A stretch of DNA of 64,000 bases from Bacteroidetes bacterium UBA4416 (GTDB lineage Bacteria; Bacteroidota; Bacteroidia; B-17B0; Aurantibacillaceae), in assembly GCA_002390745.1 (NCBI GenBank), contig DGQK01000030.1, positions 75,163 through 139,162 on the forward strand, read 5' to 3'. The position numbers and the translations under genes were made by a program. Numbering within the stretch: the first letter of the stretch is position 1; every line of letters begins with the position of its first letter. Of this stretch, positions 1-9,120 are shown piece by piece. The notes beneath the pieces are model-generated. The model was not told the origin of the DNA. It searched no databases and saw only the letters and a program-made list of their open reading frames with translations.

Positions 1-180
1 ATTGCCGGATAAAATCTGCTGCTTCACCGACTCAAAGTCGTAAGGATTTTTCCATACGATAAGGTCATAAGGAATGGTTTCGGGAAAATAGCTTTTCACG
101 AATTCGATGATATCGATCTTCTTTTTCACACCCGCATTGGGATTGATAACGAAGGCGATCTTTTGGTTTCCTGGTGACAT
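1..180 (-). CDS. Diacylglycerol/lipid kinase family protein, N-terminal 60 residues only
   Basis: The reading frame starts at ATG 178-180 on the minus strand and runs off the left edge, so about 60 N-terminal residues are visible. They begin MSPGNQKIAFVINPNAG, and the FVINPNAG motif near residues 10-17 matches the start of the diacylglycerol kinase catalytic fold, where this loop contributes to nucleotide binding. Known members phosphorylate diacylglycerol, sphingosine or related lipids at the inner membrane. The gene follows tsaB by 17 bases in the same direction, so the two are probably co-transcribed. The substrate cannot be judged because the rest of the protein is missing. The family call rests on one short motif. 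Confidence 0.6.
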   Translation of the reverse strand, partial: MSPGNQKIAFVINPNAGVKKKIDIIEFVKSYFPETIPYDLIVWKNPYDFESVKQQILSGN

Positions 181-197
181 GCACGAAAGGTAAGGCT

Positions 198-881
198 TTA
201 TTTTTTAGGCGTTGTGAAAAAAAAGTCCTTGAGGTAAAAGGGTTCGGCATAAGCCGTGTCGGCAAAATCCCGGTCCATGAATTTGCGGTAAGCCAGGGCT
301 ATCATCGCTTCCGAGCCGGGCCGTATGCCTTCCAGGAAATGTGCCGAAGGAATGCTTTCCAGCAAGGTCTTTGCTTTGGGCATGCCGTCGCCGAAAAAAC
401 AAATGCTGGTTCCCGGCCTGTGGAAACAGGCAATGCTTTCGCTGTTAAGCACCAGGGCAACAGGAGCCATCTCTAAACCGAGGCTTTTGTTATAAAGTGC
501 GGTGTATACTTCCATGCGGCGGGCATCGAGCATCGGGCAGTACAAGGAGGCGCCGGGATACAGCCTGGCAGCAAGCGAAGCCAGCACTTTTAAGGTATCA
601 ACCACTATAAGCGGAATACGCAGGGCATAAGCCAGACCTTTGGCCGTAGCAAAACCGATGCGCAGACCTGTGTAAGAGCCGGGACCGGAACTAACGGAAA
701 CGGCCTGTAACTGAGAAAGGCTTATGCCCTGCTCCTGCAACAGCTCTTTGATAAAGACGTGAAGATTTTCGGCGTGCGTGTAGCCTGCATCCAGCTCTTT
801 CAGGGCCACCAGGCTTTCGCCGTTTGATAAAGCCACGGAGCACATGGTAGAACTTGATTCGATATGTAACAGGAAAGCCAC
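198..881 (-). CDS. tsaB: tRNA threonylcarbamoyladenosine biosynthesis protein TsaB
   Basis: The 227-residue protein has the TsaB/YeaZ ASKHA-fold signature: an N-terminal HIESSSTMCSVAL strand-loop (residues 6-18) and the conserved block SSGPGSYTGLRIGFATAKGL (about residues 64-83). TsaB dimerises with the catalytic subunit TsaD and, with TsaC and TsaE, makes the t6A modification at position 37 of ANN-decoding tRNAs in the cytoplasm. The length is normal for the family. The start is GTG at 881; no ATG is available upstream at the right place. It lies 20 bases after the efflux adaptor gene and 17 bases before the lipid kinase gene, all on the minus strand. Confidence 0.93.
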   Translation of the reverse strand: MAFLLHIESSSTMCSVALSNGESLVALKELDAGYTHAENLHVFIKELLQEQGISLSQLQAVSVSSGPGSYTGLRIGFATAKGLAYALRIPLIVVDTLKVLASLAARLYPGASLYCPMLDARRMEVYTALYNKSLGLEMAPVALVLNSESIACFHRPGTSICFFGDGMPKAKTLLESIPSAHFLEGIRPGSEAMIALAYRKFMDRDFADTAYAEPFYLKDFFFTTPKK

Positions 882-901
882 TATTCAGGGATAGGCGACG
901 C

Positions 902-2254
902 TTATTTCTTATCAGAGAATAACTGGTCTTTGGTTACGACCCTGATCCTGGAGGCATTTTTCAGAGTTTTGGAAACGGCTCCGTAAGGTCCTGAGATGAC
1001 CTCGTCGCCGGGCTTGAGTCCTGTTTTGACTTCGATGTAATCGTTATCCTGGATCCCGGTGGTTACCTGCACCCTTTTCGCTTCGCCATTCACATTCAGG
1101 AACACATATTCTTTGATCTCTTCCTGCTTCTTATTCAGCTTCTCCTGCTTCTCATCCTTCACGACTACCTTCGGATCATCTTCTCCTTCGGGGCCATATT
1201 TTTTGGTTTCGGTGGTGTCGCCGCTGCGCGTGGTCACTGCCGGAATAGGCACGGTGATCACATCATTGGCGCGCCTGGTCTGGATCTCCACGCTGGCGCT
1301 CATTCCCGGGCGGAACGGGGCCGGGTTGATATCGGTGATCAGGTCGAGATAGGATTGCCTTATGATGCGGATCTTCACTACAAAATTAGTGACCTGGTCG
1401 ACAGAAATACCGGTGGTATTGGCTGAATTAGCCACTTCCGTTACGATCCCCCTGAACTTTTTTCCCATGTATGCATCCACTTCAATGATGGCCGTATCAT
1501 TTTTATGAATGTTGATGATATCGTTCTCGTTAACTTCCACACTGGCCTCCATCTCGTTCAGGTTAGCCAGGCGCAGGATCTCCGTTCCCTGCAAGCCCTG
1601 TACCCCCACTACCCGTTCCCCTTTTTCCACGTTGAGCTTGGAAACGGTTCCATCCACCGGTGCATAGATGTATGTTTTATCAAGGTTGGAATTCGCTTCT
1701 TTCAGGGAAGCCTGCATGCTCTTCACATTAAAATCCGCAGCCTTGATGCTCTCCGACAGCCCTTCCACATTGGCCTTCGCCGATTCGTAGGATGCTTTGG
1801 ATGCGTCCATCTCCTGCTGGGAGATCACATTCTGATCGAAAAGCTTCTTGCTTCTGGCATACGATGCTTCTGCATTGGCCAGGTTGGCTTTGGCCTGCGC
1901 CAACTGGGCCACCGTGGTTTGTAGATTGGCCTTCGAGCTGCTTACTGTGGCATTCACACGCTCAAATGCACTCTCATAAATATCTGGCTTGATGCGGCAT
2001 AACAACTGACCTTTTTTTACCTGGTCGCCCTCCTTCACAAGCATTTCCACAACCTCTCCCGATACATCGGATGTGATTTTCAATTCAGCTTCAGGCTGGA
2101 TCTTGCCATTGGCAGACACCGTTTCAACCAGGCTGCGCTTCGCGGCTTTCTCCGTCGTCACATCCACGGGTGGCGCTCCTTTGAAGAATTTAAAAAAGAT
2201 GGCCAGCACCACTACCAGCACACAAATTCCGATGACCCAATATGTTCTTTTCAT
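902..2254 (-). CDS. HlyD/MacA-type efflux periplasmic adaptor subunit
   Basis: This is a membrane-fusion protein that would link an inner-membrane pump to TolC. The start chosen at 2254 gives MKRTYWVIGICVLVVV, one N-terminal membrane anchor; an ATG 30 bases upstream would only add an unlikely extension. A lipoyl half-motif (SGEVVEMLVKEGDQVKKGQ, about residues 60-80) precedes a long alpha-helical hairpin rich in Ala, Lys and Gln (about 95-200), followed by beta-barrel and membrane-proximal domains. An unusual charged stretch rich in Lys and Glu lies near residues 340-370. It follows the tolC-like gene at 2331-3764, but no pump ATPase or permease is next to it: the following gene is tsaB. Confidence 0.88.
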   Translation of the reverse strand: MKRTYWVIGICVLVVVLAIFFKFFKGAPPVDVTTEKAAKRSLVETVSANGKIQPEAELKITSDVSGEVVEMLVKEGDQVKKGQLLCRIKPDIYESAFERVNATVSSSKANLQTTVAQLAQAKANLANAEASYARSKKLFDQNVISQQEMDASKASYESAKANVEGLSESIKAADFNVKSMQASLKEANSNLDKTYIYAPVDGTVSKLNVEKGERVVGVQGLQGTEILRLANLNEMEASVEVNENDIINIHKNDTAIIEVDAYMGKKFRGIVTEVANSANTTGISVDQVTNFVVKIRIIRQSYLDLITDINPAPFRPGMSASVEIQTRRANDVITVPIPAVTTRSGDTTETKKYGPEGEDDPKVVVKDEKQEKLNKKQEEIKEYVFLNVNGEAKRVQVTTGIQDNDYIEVKTGLKPGDEVISGPYGAVSKTLKNASRIRVVTKDQLFSDKK

Positions 2255-2282
2255 ACCTTTCGTTTTTATACTTCCGCTGATC

Positions 2283-2296
2283 ACGCAGATCTGCGT
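2283..2296. repeat. 14-bp perfect palindrome between tolC-like and adaptor genes
   Basis: ACGCAGATCTGCGT is a perfect palindrome in the 76-base gap between the TolC-like and adaptor coding regions. Its half-site CGCAGAT resembles the CGCTGAT and CGCGGAT units at 24968-24996, so it may be a dispersed intergenic repeat rather than an operator. It sits just upstream of the adaptor start and could also act as a small intercistronic hairpin. Confidence 0.5.
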
Positions 2297-2330
2297 TGAT
2301 TTTTAATGTCTTTTTTACAAAATCCTATTA

Positions 2331-3764
2331 CTATAACGTCAATGGTTTGCCCTGGTAAAAGTCCAGTACTTTGAGGCGGAACACATAATCGTATTTGGCC
2401 TGTACCAGGTTACTCTGCGCGGTTTGCAAGCGTGTTTTGGCATCATTGAAGTCGAAGCTGCTGATGGCACCCACATTGAATTTCTGCTCTGCAAAACCAA
2501 AGGCCTGTTCGGCTGCGTCTACCGCTGCTTTGCTGGCATTGTATTTATTGAGGCCTGCCCGTGCATTCACATAGGCCTGAGCGATGGTTTTATACAAATT
2601 CTGAGCCAGCAGGTCCTGCGAGTATTTCGCGTTCAGGGCATTGATCTTCGCATTCTGAACACCTGTGTAAGTCTGCAGACCGTTGAACAGCGGAATGGAT
2701 AAGGTAAAGCCAACGCTCTTGTTGACGTTGTCTTTAAACTGATCGGCAAACGGTTTCGGAGAGCTTATTACCTCGGTTTTGGGCTGGTAAACCGGGATGA
2801 TCCCCGCAGAACCTGCATCAACAAAGTAAGGAGCCTGCTCTCTTCCGACAATGTTCACCGCATCGATGTTCTTATCCAATCCGGAAGTACCGGTGCCGAG
2901 AGAGCCTGTCATGCTCAGCGTTGGGCTCACACGTCCTTTCGCCACTGCCAGGTTTTTCTCCGCAGCCATCAGGCCGTAAGAAGCGCTCTTCACCGAATGC
3001 TGGTTCTTCAATGCTTCTTCATAGATCTTTTGAATAGAAACGCTTTCCAGCTCATAGTTCAGAACTTCGATGTCAGGCTTTATGACCGAGAAATTTTTCA
3101 TCGTATCGATCCGCAGGTTCAACAACTGGGTGAGGTTGAGCAGAGCCAGCTGGTAATTGTTTTCCGCATTGGTCAGGTTTACCTGGTCGTTTGCCATCTG
3201 CGACCTCAGGTCGAAAACAGCGCTCTTGGCTACTGACCCGGCTTCCGCAAGCTTTTCCGTGCGGTCGAGCTGCTGCCTGGAGATGGTGTACTGGTTTTTG
3301 GATACCACCAGAAGCTCGTCGGTAAAGATCACATTAATGTATGCTGTGGCCACATTCAGCGACAGGTCGTTTTGCTGCTGCAGGAAGTTTTCGGTACCTG
3401 AGAGAAAATTATACTCGTTGGCCTTGATATTGTTATACTGCGCCAGCCCCGACCACAGAACCACATTGCTGGAGATATAGAAGTTTTGCGAAAGCACCTG
3501 CGTATTGGCAAAGGTGTTGGTGTAACGGTCGATCGTACGCCCGAAGTTATAGGTGTGCTGGGCTCCTGCATTGATGGTGGGTAAAATAGCGGCTTTGCTC
3601 TGGTTGGTATTATTCTTATTGATGAAGTTGCTCAGCTCCGCCTGTTTGAGGCTGATGTTATTTTTTTTTGCATATTCCACGCATTGCTGCAACGTCCAGG
3701 TGTTGGACTGGGAAGACGCCGTATAAGCCAGGCTAATAATGCATCCGAATAGTAAGTATTTCAT
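2331..3764 (-). CDS. TolC-family outer membrane efflux protein
   Basis: The protein is about 477 residues and starts MKYLLFGCIISLAYTASSQS, a signal peptide; this ATG at 3764 is preferred to one 45 bases upstream because it places the signal peptide at the N-terminus. The mature part opens with WTLQQCVEYAKKNN, the usual Bacteroidota OEP opening, and carries two copies of long Ala/Gln/Asn-rich helices with the expected internal repeat (near 150-220 and 370-440). TolC proteins form trimeric channel-tunnels through the outer membrane. It is the first gene of a minus-strand run with the adaptor gene downstream. The inner-membrane component is not in this cluster. Confidence 0.9.
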   Translation of the reverse strand: MKYLLFGCIISLAYTASSQSNTWTLQQCVEYAKKNNISLKQAELSNFINKNNTNQSKAAILPTINAGAQHTYNFGRTIDRYTNTFANTQVLSQNFYISSNVVLWSGLAQYNNIKANEYNFLSGTENFLQQQNDLSLNVATAYINVIFTDELLVVSKNQYTISRQQLDRTEKLAEAGSVAKSAVFDLRSQMANDQVNLTNAENNYQLALLNLTQLLNLRIDTMKNFSVIKPDIEVLNYELESVSIQKIYEEALKNQHSVKSASYGLMAAEKNLAVAKGRVSPTLSMTGSLGTGTSGLDKNIDAVNIVGREQAPYFVDAGSAGIIPVYQPKTEVISSPKPFADQFKDNVNKSVGFTLSIPLFNGLQTYTGVQNAKINALNAKYSQDLLAQNLYKTIAQAYVNARAGLNKYNASKAAVDAAEQAFGFAEQKFNVGAISSFDFNDAKTRLQTAQSNLVQAKYDYVFRLKVLDFYQGKPLTL

Positions 3765-3943
3765 AGTGTTTCTTTCTGAACCGGCGATACTACTCATGAG
3801 CACGGGCACAGGAGCGGCTTGTATGGCAGGCGTTGGTTTTAGTGGATGAAAAGAATACCTGTAAATTTAATTAAAAAAGCGGTTGCGCCTGCGCTTCTAC
3901 ACAAACGGAAAAATTCTCCTTTAAGCCGGTAATTTTTCAGGCA

Positions 3944-3969
3944 CAAAATTATACAATTTAATTCGCAAA
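3944..3969 (-). promoter_or_regulatory. Candidate Bacteroidota -33/-7 promoter for the tolC-like operon
   Basis: On the minus strand TTTG (3966-3969) is followed after 14 bases by TAATTTTG (3944-3951), an exact match to the TAnnTTTG -7 box used by the Bacteroidota primary sigma factor. The same 14-base spacing is found upstream of miaB and the PKD lipoprotein gene in this window. Transcription would begin near 3937, leaving a leader of about 170 bases before ATG 3764. Confidence 0.5.
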
Positions 3970-4015
3970 GCACCCTGTTTTTTTAGTATTTTTCCGGATC
4001 AAAACCGGTTTTCGG

Positions 4016-6880
4016 ATGACTCCATTTCTATTCCAGGCGGCACAGTATATTTATGACCATTACCGGGACGAAACGGAGCGCTTATGCATTATCCTTCCCA
4101 ACAAACGGGGTGCCTTATACCTCAAGCAGCACCTTGCAAACGTCTACCGGAAAACGATCTGGCTACCGGTAATCATCAGCGCCGAAGAGCTCGTGGCAAA
4201 GCTTTCCGGGCTCGAGCAGGCCGATAACATAGACCTTATCTGCGACCTGTATGTGGCTTACAGCCATGTACTGAAGGAAAAAGCGGAGTCATTCGATGCG
4301 TTTTCGAAATGGGGAACCCTGATGCTCCAGGACTTCAATGAAGCCGACCGTTACCTCATCGATACCAAAGCGCTGTATCAGAACCTGAAAGAGATCAAGG
4401 AAATAGAGAACTGGTCGCTGGGCGAGAGCAGCCTCACGCCTACCCAACAGGACTACATCCACTTCATGTGGCAGATGGGCAGTATTTATGAAGAGTTCTC
4501 ATCTATCCTTCTGGCTAAAAGACAGGCATACCAGGGCCTGATGTACCGCAAATCAGTAGAGCGGTACAAAAGCAACGCCTACATTCAGAAGTTTTCCAAA
4601 CTGCTGATCTGTGGCTTCAATGCGCTCAACAAGGCGGAAACACTGATCTTCACCGACTGGCTTAAGGAAAAGAAAGCGGATATCCTCTGGGATGCCGACG
4701 AGTACTACGTCAACAACCCCAATTACGAAGCCGGCCTGTTCCTGCGGGAGAACTTTGAGAACTCCTGGCTGAAGCCTAAGCTGCCCCTGAGCACCGATTT
4801 CAAAGACATTCCAAAGCAGGTGGACATCGTGGCTGTTCCACGCCAGGTGGGCCAATCGCAGGCCGTGGCCCGGCAACTCCGCACCTGGATCGCCGAGGGC
4901 AAGAGCCTCAACCGGATCGCCATTGTGCTGGCCGACGAAAGCCTCCTGTTCTCAGTGCTGAACCAGCTCCCCGAACAGGTGAAGCATGTGAACGTCACCA
5001 TGGAATACCCCTTGCGCCTGTCGCCTTTGTACGACCTGGTGGATAACCTCATCAATTTACAGCAGGCCGGCCAAAAGGCAGGAGCTCAATCCAATCTTTC
5101 CTTTTATTTCAAAGATGTTTTCCGCATCCTGCATAACGCCTTCTTTAAAAAATACTACGCGTCTTTCGCGCCTGCCACGGCCCTGCAGGACGTGATCCGC
5201 AAGATCATCGACAAGAACTACGTCTGGATCACTACGGCCATGCTTGGAGAATTGTTTGGCAGCGACTATGCCTCCGTGCAAAAGCTGTTTGCCTTCTGGC
5301 AGCATTCGTCCGACGGCGTGGCCGCTATTTCCGGGGTGATTGCCCGCTTCAACAGCGCCGAGGAAGAAGAGCTCCGCCTCTCCTCTGCCGAACTGGAATA
5401 CCTGCACGTGTTCACCAAATATTTCAACCGCCTCCAAAGCCTGATTCATACGCAGCCTTTTCTCAACTCGCTGCCGACCTTACGCAGCCTTTATAAACAG
5501 ATCATCGGCAGCGCTACCGTTCCTTTTATAGGCGAGCCTTTGCAGGGTTTGCAGATCATGGGAGTGCTGGAAACACGGACCCTGGACTTTGAGCATCTGA
5601 TGGTATTGGGCGTAAATGAAGGTGTGCTCCCAAGCGGCAAGGCAGTAAATTCCTTTATCCCCAACGACCTCAAACGCCATTTCGGCATGCCGCTGTACGG
5701 GCACAAGGATGCGATCTATGCCTATCACTTTTACCGCCTGCTGCAACGCGCTACCAACGTGCTGATCACCTATAACACGGAGCAGAGCATGATGGGCACC
5801 GGCGAGAAAAGCCGCTTCATCACACAGCTTCAGTTCGAGCTTCAGTCCTACAATCCTCAGCACCGCCTCAGCGAAAAGATGCTGAGCGGCGATGCACTGA
5901 AAGCCAGTGCCCGGAATGAAATCGCCTTTGCCAAAACCGATCTGAACCTACAACCCATCATCAAAAAGCTGAGTGTGAGCGATGACTACGGAGGCCTGAG
6001 CCCTTCTGCCCTGATCACCTATAAGGATTGCGCCCTGAGGTTCTTCTTCAGGTATGGTGCGGGCATTAAGGAAACGGAAGACGTGGAGGAAAGCGCCGAA
6101 GCCAACACACAAGGCTCCATCCTGCACGAGTCGCTGGAAATACTGTATACGCCTTACATCGGCCGGGTACTTACCGAAGCCGATATCCGCGACTGTAAAA
6201 ACAAAACGGAAGAAACCGTGAACACGGTGTTTCGCCGGTATTTCAGCCAGAAGGAAAGCCTCTTTGGCAAGAACTTCTTACAGCGCAAGGTGCTTTACGA
6301 ATACGTTGCCAAATTGCTGAAAGCCGATCAGAAGATGATCGGCGAGCTAAAAAAGAGCAATGAATTACTGAGCCTCATTGACCTGGAAAGAGGCCTTGAA
6401 TCGAGCCTTTACGTTGCCATCGATGGCGTCGAAACGGAAGTATTCATCAAAGGCTCGGCCGACAGGATTGACCGGAAGGGCGGAAAGATCCGGATCGTGG
6501 ATTATAAATCGTCGGTGAAGCAGGACGATAAGTTTAAGTTCAGCGGATTTGAAGACCTGTTTGGCGACCGCAAATACAATAAAATGCTGCAGCTCTTCAT
6601 TTACGCCTGGCTGGTAGTAAAGAACGGCATTGCCAGGCCCGCAGAGCTTCAGCCCTGCATCATTGCCTTCCGGAAATTCGAAGAGCAGCCGCGCTTTATC
6701 CTTCAGGACGACAAGACCGAAAGCATCCTGAATTTCACGGACGAGCTCCTCGCTGAGTTTGAATTCCACTTAAAAAAAGAGATTGAATCAATCGTGAACA
6801 GAACAACGCTATTCGACCAGACGCCCGACCTTAAAACCTGTGAGTACTGCGCCTATGCAGGCATTTGCAATGTTGCCTGA
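4016..6880 (+). CDS. PD-(D/E)XK nuclease family protein, AddB-like
   Basis: The 954-residue protein resembles the AddB subunit of the AddAB helicase-nuclease, which processes double-strand breaks. The C-terminal RecB-type nuclease motif reads DRIDRKGGKIRIVDYKSS, with the metal-binding Asp and the DYK lysine. Four cysteines, C672 in YKDCALRFFF and C942, C945, C951 in CEYCAYAGIC, fit the AddB iron-sulfur clamp that brackets the nuclease domain. The N-terminus opens directly at ILPNKRGALYLKQHL and no GxxGxGKT Walker A is present, so the helicase half is probably structural, as in other Bacteroidota homologues. The AddA partner is not in the window. Its stop codon abuts the stop of the convergent gene at 6881. 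Confidence 0.85.
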   Translation: MTPFLFQAAQYIYDHYRDETERLCIILPNKRGALYLKQHLANVYRKTIWLPVIISAEELVAKLSGLEQADNIDLICDLYVAYSHVLKEKAESFDAFSKWGTLMLQDFNEADRYLIDTKALYQNLKEIKEIENWSLGESSLTPTQQDYIHFMWQMGSIYEEFSSILLAKRQAYQGLMYRKSVERYKSNAYIQKFSKLLICGFNALNKAETLIFTDWLKEKKADILWDADEYYVNNPNYEAGLFLRENFENSWLKPKLPLSTDFKDIPKQVDIVAVPRQVGQSQAVARQLRTWIAEGKSLNRIAIVLADESLLFSVLNQLPEQVKHVNVTMEYPLRLSPLYDLVDNLINLQQAGQKAGAQSNLSFYFKDVFRILHNAFFKKYYASFAPATALQDVIRKIIDKNYVWITTAMLGELFGSDYASVQKLFAFWQHSSDGVAAISGVIARFNSAEEEELRLSSAELEYLHVFTKYFNRLQSLIHTQPFLNSLPTLRSLYKQIIGSATVPFIGEPLQGLQIMGVLETRTLDFEHLMVLGVNEGVLPSGKAVNSFIPNDLKRHFGMPLYGHKDAIYAYHFYRLLQRATNVLITYNTEQSMMGTGEKSRFITQLQFELQSYNPQHRLSEKMLSGDALKASARNEIAFAKTDLNLQPIIKKLSVSDDYGGLSPSALITYKDCALRFFFRYGAGIKETEDVEESAEANTQGSILHESLEILYTPYIGRVLTEADIRDCKNKTEETVNTVFRRYFSQKESLFGKNFLQRKVLYEYVAKLLKADQKMIGELKKSNELLSLIDLERGLESSLYVAIDGVETEVFIKGSADRIDRKGGKIRIVDYKSSVKQDDKFKFSGFEDLFGDRKYNKMLQLFIYAWLVVKNGIARPAELQPCIIAFRKFEEQPRFILQDDKTESILNFTDELLAEFEFHLKKEIESIVNRTTLFDQTPDLKTCEYCAYAGICNVA

Positions 6881-7675
6881 TCAGGGCGTTACGCCGGATG
6901 CCGCCGCTGTTTTCTGTGCCCCGAATACATAGCGGACAGCGAGCTTTGTATCGAAAAACCGCGTCGTAAAATGCGATTCGTCAACGGCATGCTGCTCCCT
7001 ATCCACGTATGTCGATCCACTCGATTGTACCCGTGTGGTTTCTATGGTATAATCACCTTTTTGTTTTGAGAAACTAAAACCATTTCCCACTTCCACGCCC
7101 AGGTAGAGCGGCTTCCAGATCTTAAAGTAAAGACTGGTATTGAGGTACAAGGCCGCTACCTGTATGCCGGGGTATGCCTTCACCGTCCTGGTTTCGTTAT
7201 CCGCAATTGAATTGGGATTTCCGGGCATTGCTCTGCTCACAGAATATTCATCTCCCTTGTAATCAGGACTTACGTAATAGCCGGCTCCCAGGCCTGCCAG
7301 AAAATCAATGAACTTATAACTCAGTCGTTTTCCGAACTCCAGATTACCTCCAATGCTCTGCACTTTTAGTTTATTATCCCACTCGTTGTAAACGCTCCCC
7401 CAGTTACTGGATCCTTTTGTCTCGAAGCTGGTGGCGGAATAGGTTCCGGAAAGCCTGAAATAATTGTTGTTTGCAAAGTAATGTCCGTAACCGAGGTCGA
7501 TGCTAAATCCTTTGTCGACCGATTTGGAATTTTCGATGCGTGAGTCGAGCGGCCCATGGCTACTGTTGTAAGAAGCCGGGCCGGCTTTGAATACGAGCTC
7601 ATGGCTTTGCGCCCGGCTCAGGTGATAGACTAGTCCCAGAAGGACTGTAAGGCTGTAGGTAAGATGCAGTTTCAT
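6881..7675 (-). CDS. Outer-membrane beta-barrel protein, unknown function
   Basis: The predicted 264-residue protein starts MKLHLTYSLTVLLGLVYHLS and has a signal peptide ending near SRAQ. The ATG at 7675 is chosen because upstream ATGs would bury the signal peptide. The mature sequence alternates polar and aromatic residues in short strands (for example ELVFKAG, FSIDLGYGHYF, TTRFFDTKLAVRYVFG) typical of an 8-to-10-strand barrel and ends in an aromatic-rich strand before a short AQKTAAASG tail. I do not recognise a specific family. Its stop abuts the stop of the nuclease gene, so the two genes converge with no spacer. Confidence 0.65.
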   Translation of the reverse strand: MKLHLTYSLTVLLGLVYHLSRAQSHELVFKAGPASYNSSHGPLDSRIENSKSVDKGFSIDLGYGHYFANNNYFRLSGTYSATSFETKGSSNWGSVYNEWDNKLKVQSIGGNLEFGKRLSYKFIDFLAGLGAGYYVSPDYKGDEYSVSRAMPGNPNSIADNETRTVKAYPGIQVAALYLNTSLYFKIWKPLYLGVEVGNGFSFSKQKGDYTIETTRVQSSGSTYVDREQHAVDESHFTTRFFDTKLAVRYVFGAQKTAAASGVTP

Positions 7676-8209
7676 TGTACTATTTCCAGTTTTCATGCTC
7701 AACGTTATTTTTCAGACTTTATTATTAACAACGACAATCTCGGCAACAAATGTATGTTATCTTATCGTCTTTAGGGATTTAGTTTATATACTGATCATAT
7801 CATGCTACTTGCAGGTTCAAGAGCCGGTGCCTGTAATCACTTAGCCTGTGGGAGACAGTCCCGCTGCAATCAAACGCCACTTTTCCTTTGTGTGTGCCAG
7901 GGAAGCAATCTGCTTCTATTCGCCACAGATCTTCATGATGCGTGTAACGCCGGCTTTATTGATATGACGGGCTATGAGAAAATCCTTCCTTCGCAAATGA
8001 GCGTTTCCATGAGTTTTAGCTGACAATAATTTCTTCGCATATCCATTGCCCTCCGGAGTACTTGTTCTTCTAAATAAGTTGTTTTGGAGTTATAGCCATG
8101 AGGTTCCTTTTAACAGCTGTCCGTTAGTTACTTAATTGCTTAGGTATTTAGTTTTCAGGGCGATTTTTCTTATATTTATGCTTTCACACAAAACCTTTCT
8201 AAACTCTCT
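7676..8209. other. 534-base intergenic region with a possible decayed minus-strand frame
   Basis: No convincing gene is present. On the minus strand one frame is open from 8089 down to the stop at 7841-7843 except for a single TAG at 7916-7918; its translation (for example RRKDFLIARHINKAG and LAHTKEKWRLIAAG) looks protein-like but has no clear start and no family I recognise. A short plus-strand reading frame at 7802-8023 has Cys-rich, unconvincing composition. The 3' end, an A/T-rich stretch just before 8210, must hold the fabD promoter; TATATTTA at 8171-8178 is one base from the TAnnTTTG -7 consensus. Confidence 0.4.
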
Positions 8210-9115
8210 ATGAAAAACGCTTTTATATTCCCGGGACAAGGTTCCCAGTTTTCAGGAATGGGCAAAGACCTTTATGATAATTCTGAACTTGCAAAAACCA
8301 TGTTCCACCAGGCCAACGATATTTTAGGCTTTAACATCACAGACGTGATGTTCTCGGGAAGCGATGAAGAATTAAAACAAACCAAAGTGACACAGCCCGC
8401 TATTTTCCTGCATTCGGTGATCTTAGCCGCAACCCTGGGCGATTCATTCCGTCCGGATATGGTAGCGGGCCATTCTTTGGGAGAATTCTCGGCCCTGGTA
8501 GCCAATAAAACACTGAATTTCGAAAGTGCGCTGACCCTGGTATCGAAGCGTGCACAGGCCATGCAAAAGGCCTGTGAGATCAATCCGTCCACCATGGCTG
8601 CGGTGCTCAACCTCGACGATGCCGTGATCGAAACCATTTGCAAGGAGATAAGCGACAGCGGCCACGTGGTGGTTGCTGCCAACTATAACTGCCCGGGGCA
8701 GCTCGTGATCTCCGGATCGATCGAAGGTATCAACATGGCCTGCGAAAAAATGAAGGCAGCGGGTGCCAAGCGTGCCCTGGTGCTTCCGGTTGGCGGGGCT
8801 TTTCACTCCCCATTGATGGAGCCTGCCAGGGTCGAGCTCGAAGCGGCGATCAACGCGACCACCTTCAATCAACCGATCTGCCCGGTATACCAGAACGTCA
8901 CTGCCAGCGCTGTATCCAATCCGGACGAGATCAAAAAGAACCTGGTGTCGCAGCTGACAGCTCCGGTAAAATGGACCCAGACCGTTGCCCAAATGATTGC
9001 CGACGGCGCCACACACTTCACAGAAGTAGGCCCGGGGAAAGTATTGCAGGGCCTGGTAAAAAAAGTGGCATCGACCGTTGCCCCCGATAGTACAATAGAA
9101 ACCACAAGCGCTTAA
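8210..9115 (+). CDS. fabD: Malonyl-CoA:ACP transacylase FabD
   Basis: The 301-residue enzyme transfers malonyl groups from CoA to acyl carrier protein, supplying type II fatty acid synthesis. It opens AFIFPGQGSQFSGMGKDLYD, carries the nucleophile Ser89 in GHSLGEFSAL, and His199 in GGAFHSPLM, the two catalytic residues. Length and motif spacing match the family closely (E. coli FabD about 309 residues). The gene follows a long leader region and is followed after five bases by a secreted outer-membrane protein gene, so it may head a short operon that also includes the alanine-dehydrogenase-like gene. Confidence 0.97.
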   Translation: MKNAFIFPGQGSQFSGMGKDLYDNSELAKTMFHQANDILGFNITDVMFSGSDEELKQTKVTQPAIFLHSVILAATLGDSFRPDMVAGHSLGEFSALVANKTLNFESALTLVSKRAQAMQKACEINPSTMAAVLNLDDAVIETICKEISDSGHVVVAANYNCPGQLVISGSIEGINMACEKMKAAGAKRALVLPVGGAFHSPLMEPARVELEAAINATTFNQPICPVYQNVTASAVSNPDEIKKNLVSQLTAPVKWTQTVAQMIADGATHFTEVGPGKVLQGLVKKVASTVAPDSTIETTSA

Positions 9116-9120
9116 TTATT

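Noticed and set aside
7826..7890. Possible cobalamin-type riboswitch before fabD
   Set aside because: A few bases resemble the B12-box, but the conserved helices cannot be drawn and fabD is not a B12-controlled gene.
7802..8023. 73-codon plus-strand frame before fabD
   Set aside because: Cys/Ser-rich composition, no promoter, no recognised family and overlap with a more protein-like minus-strand frame.
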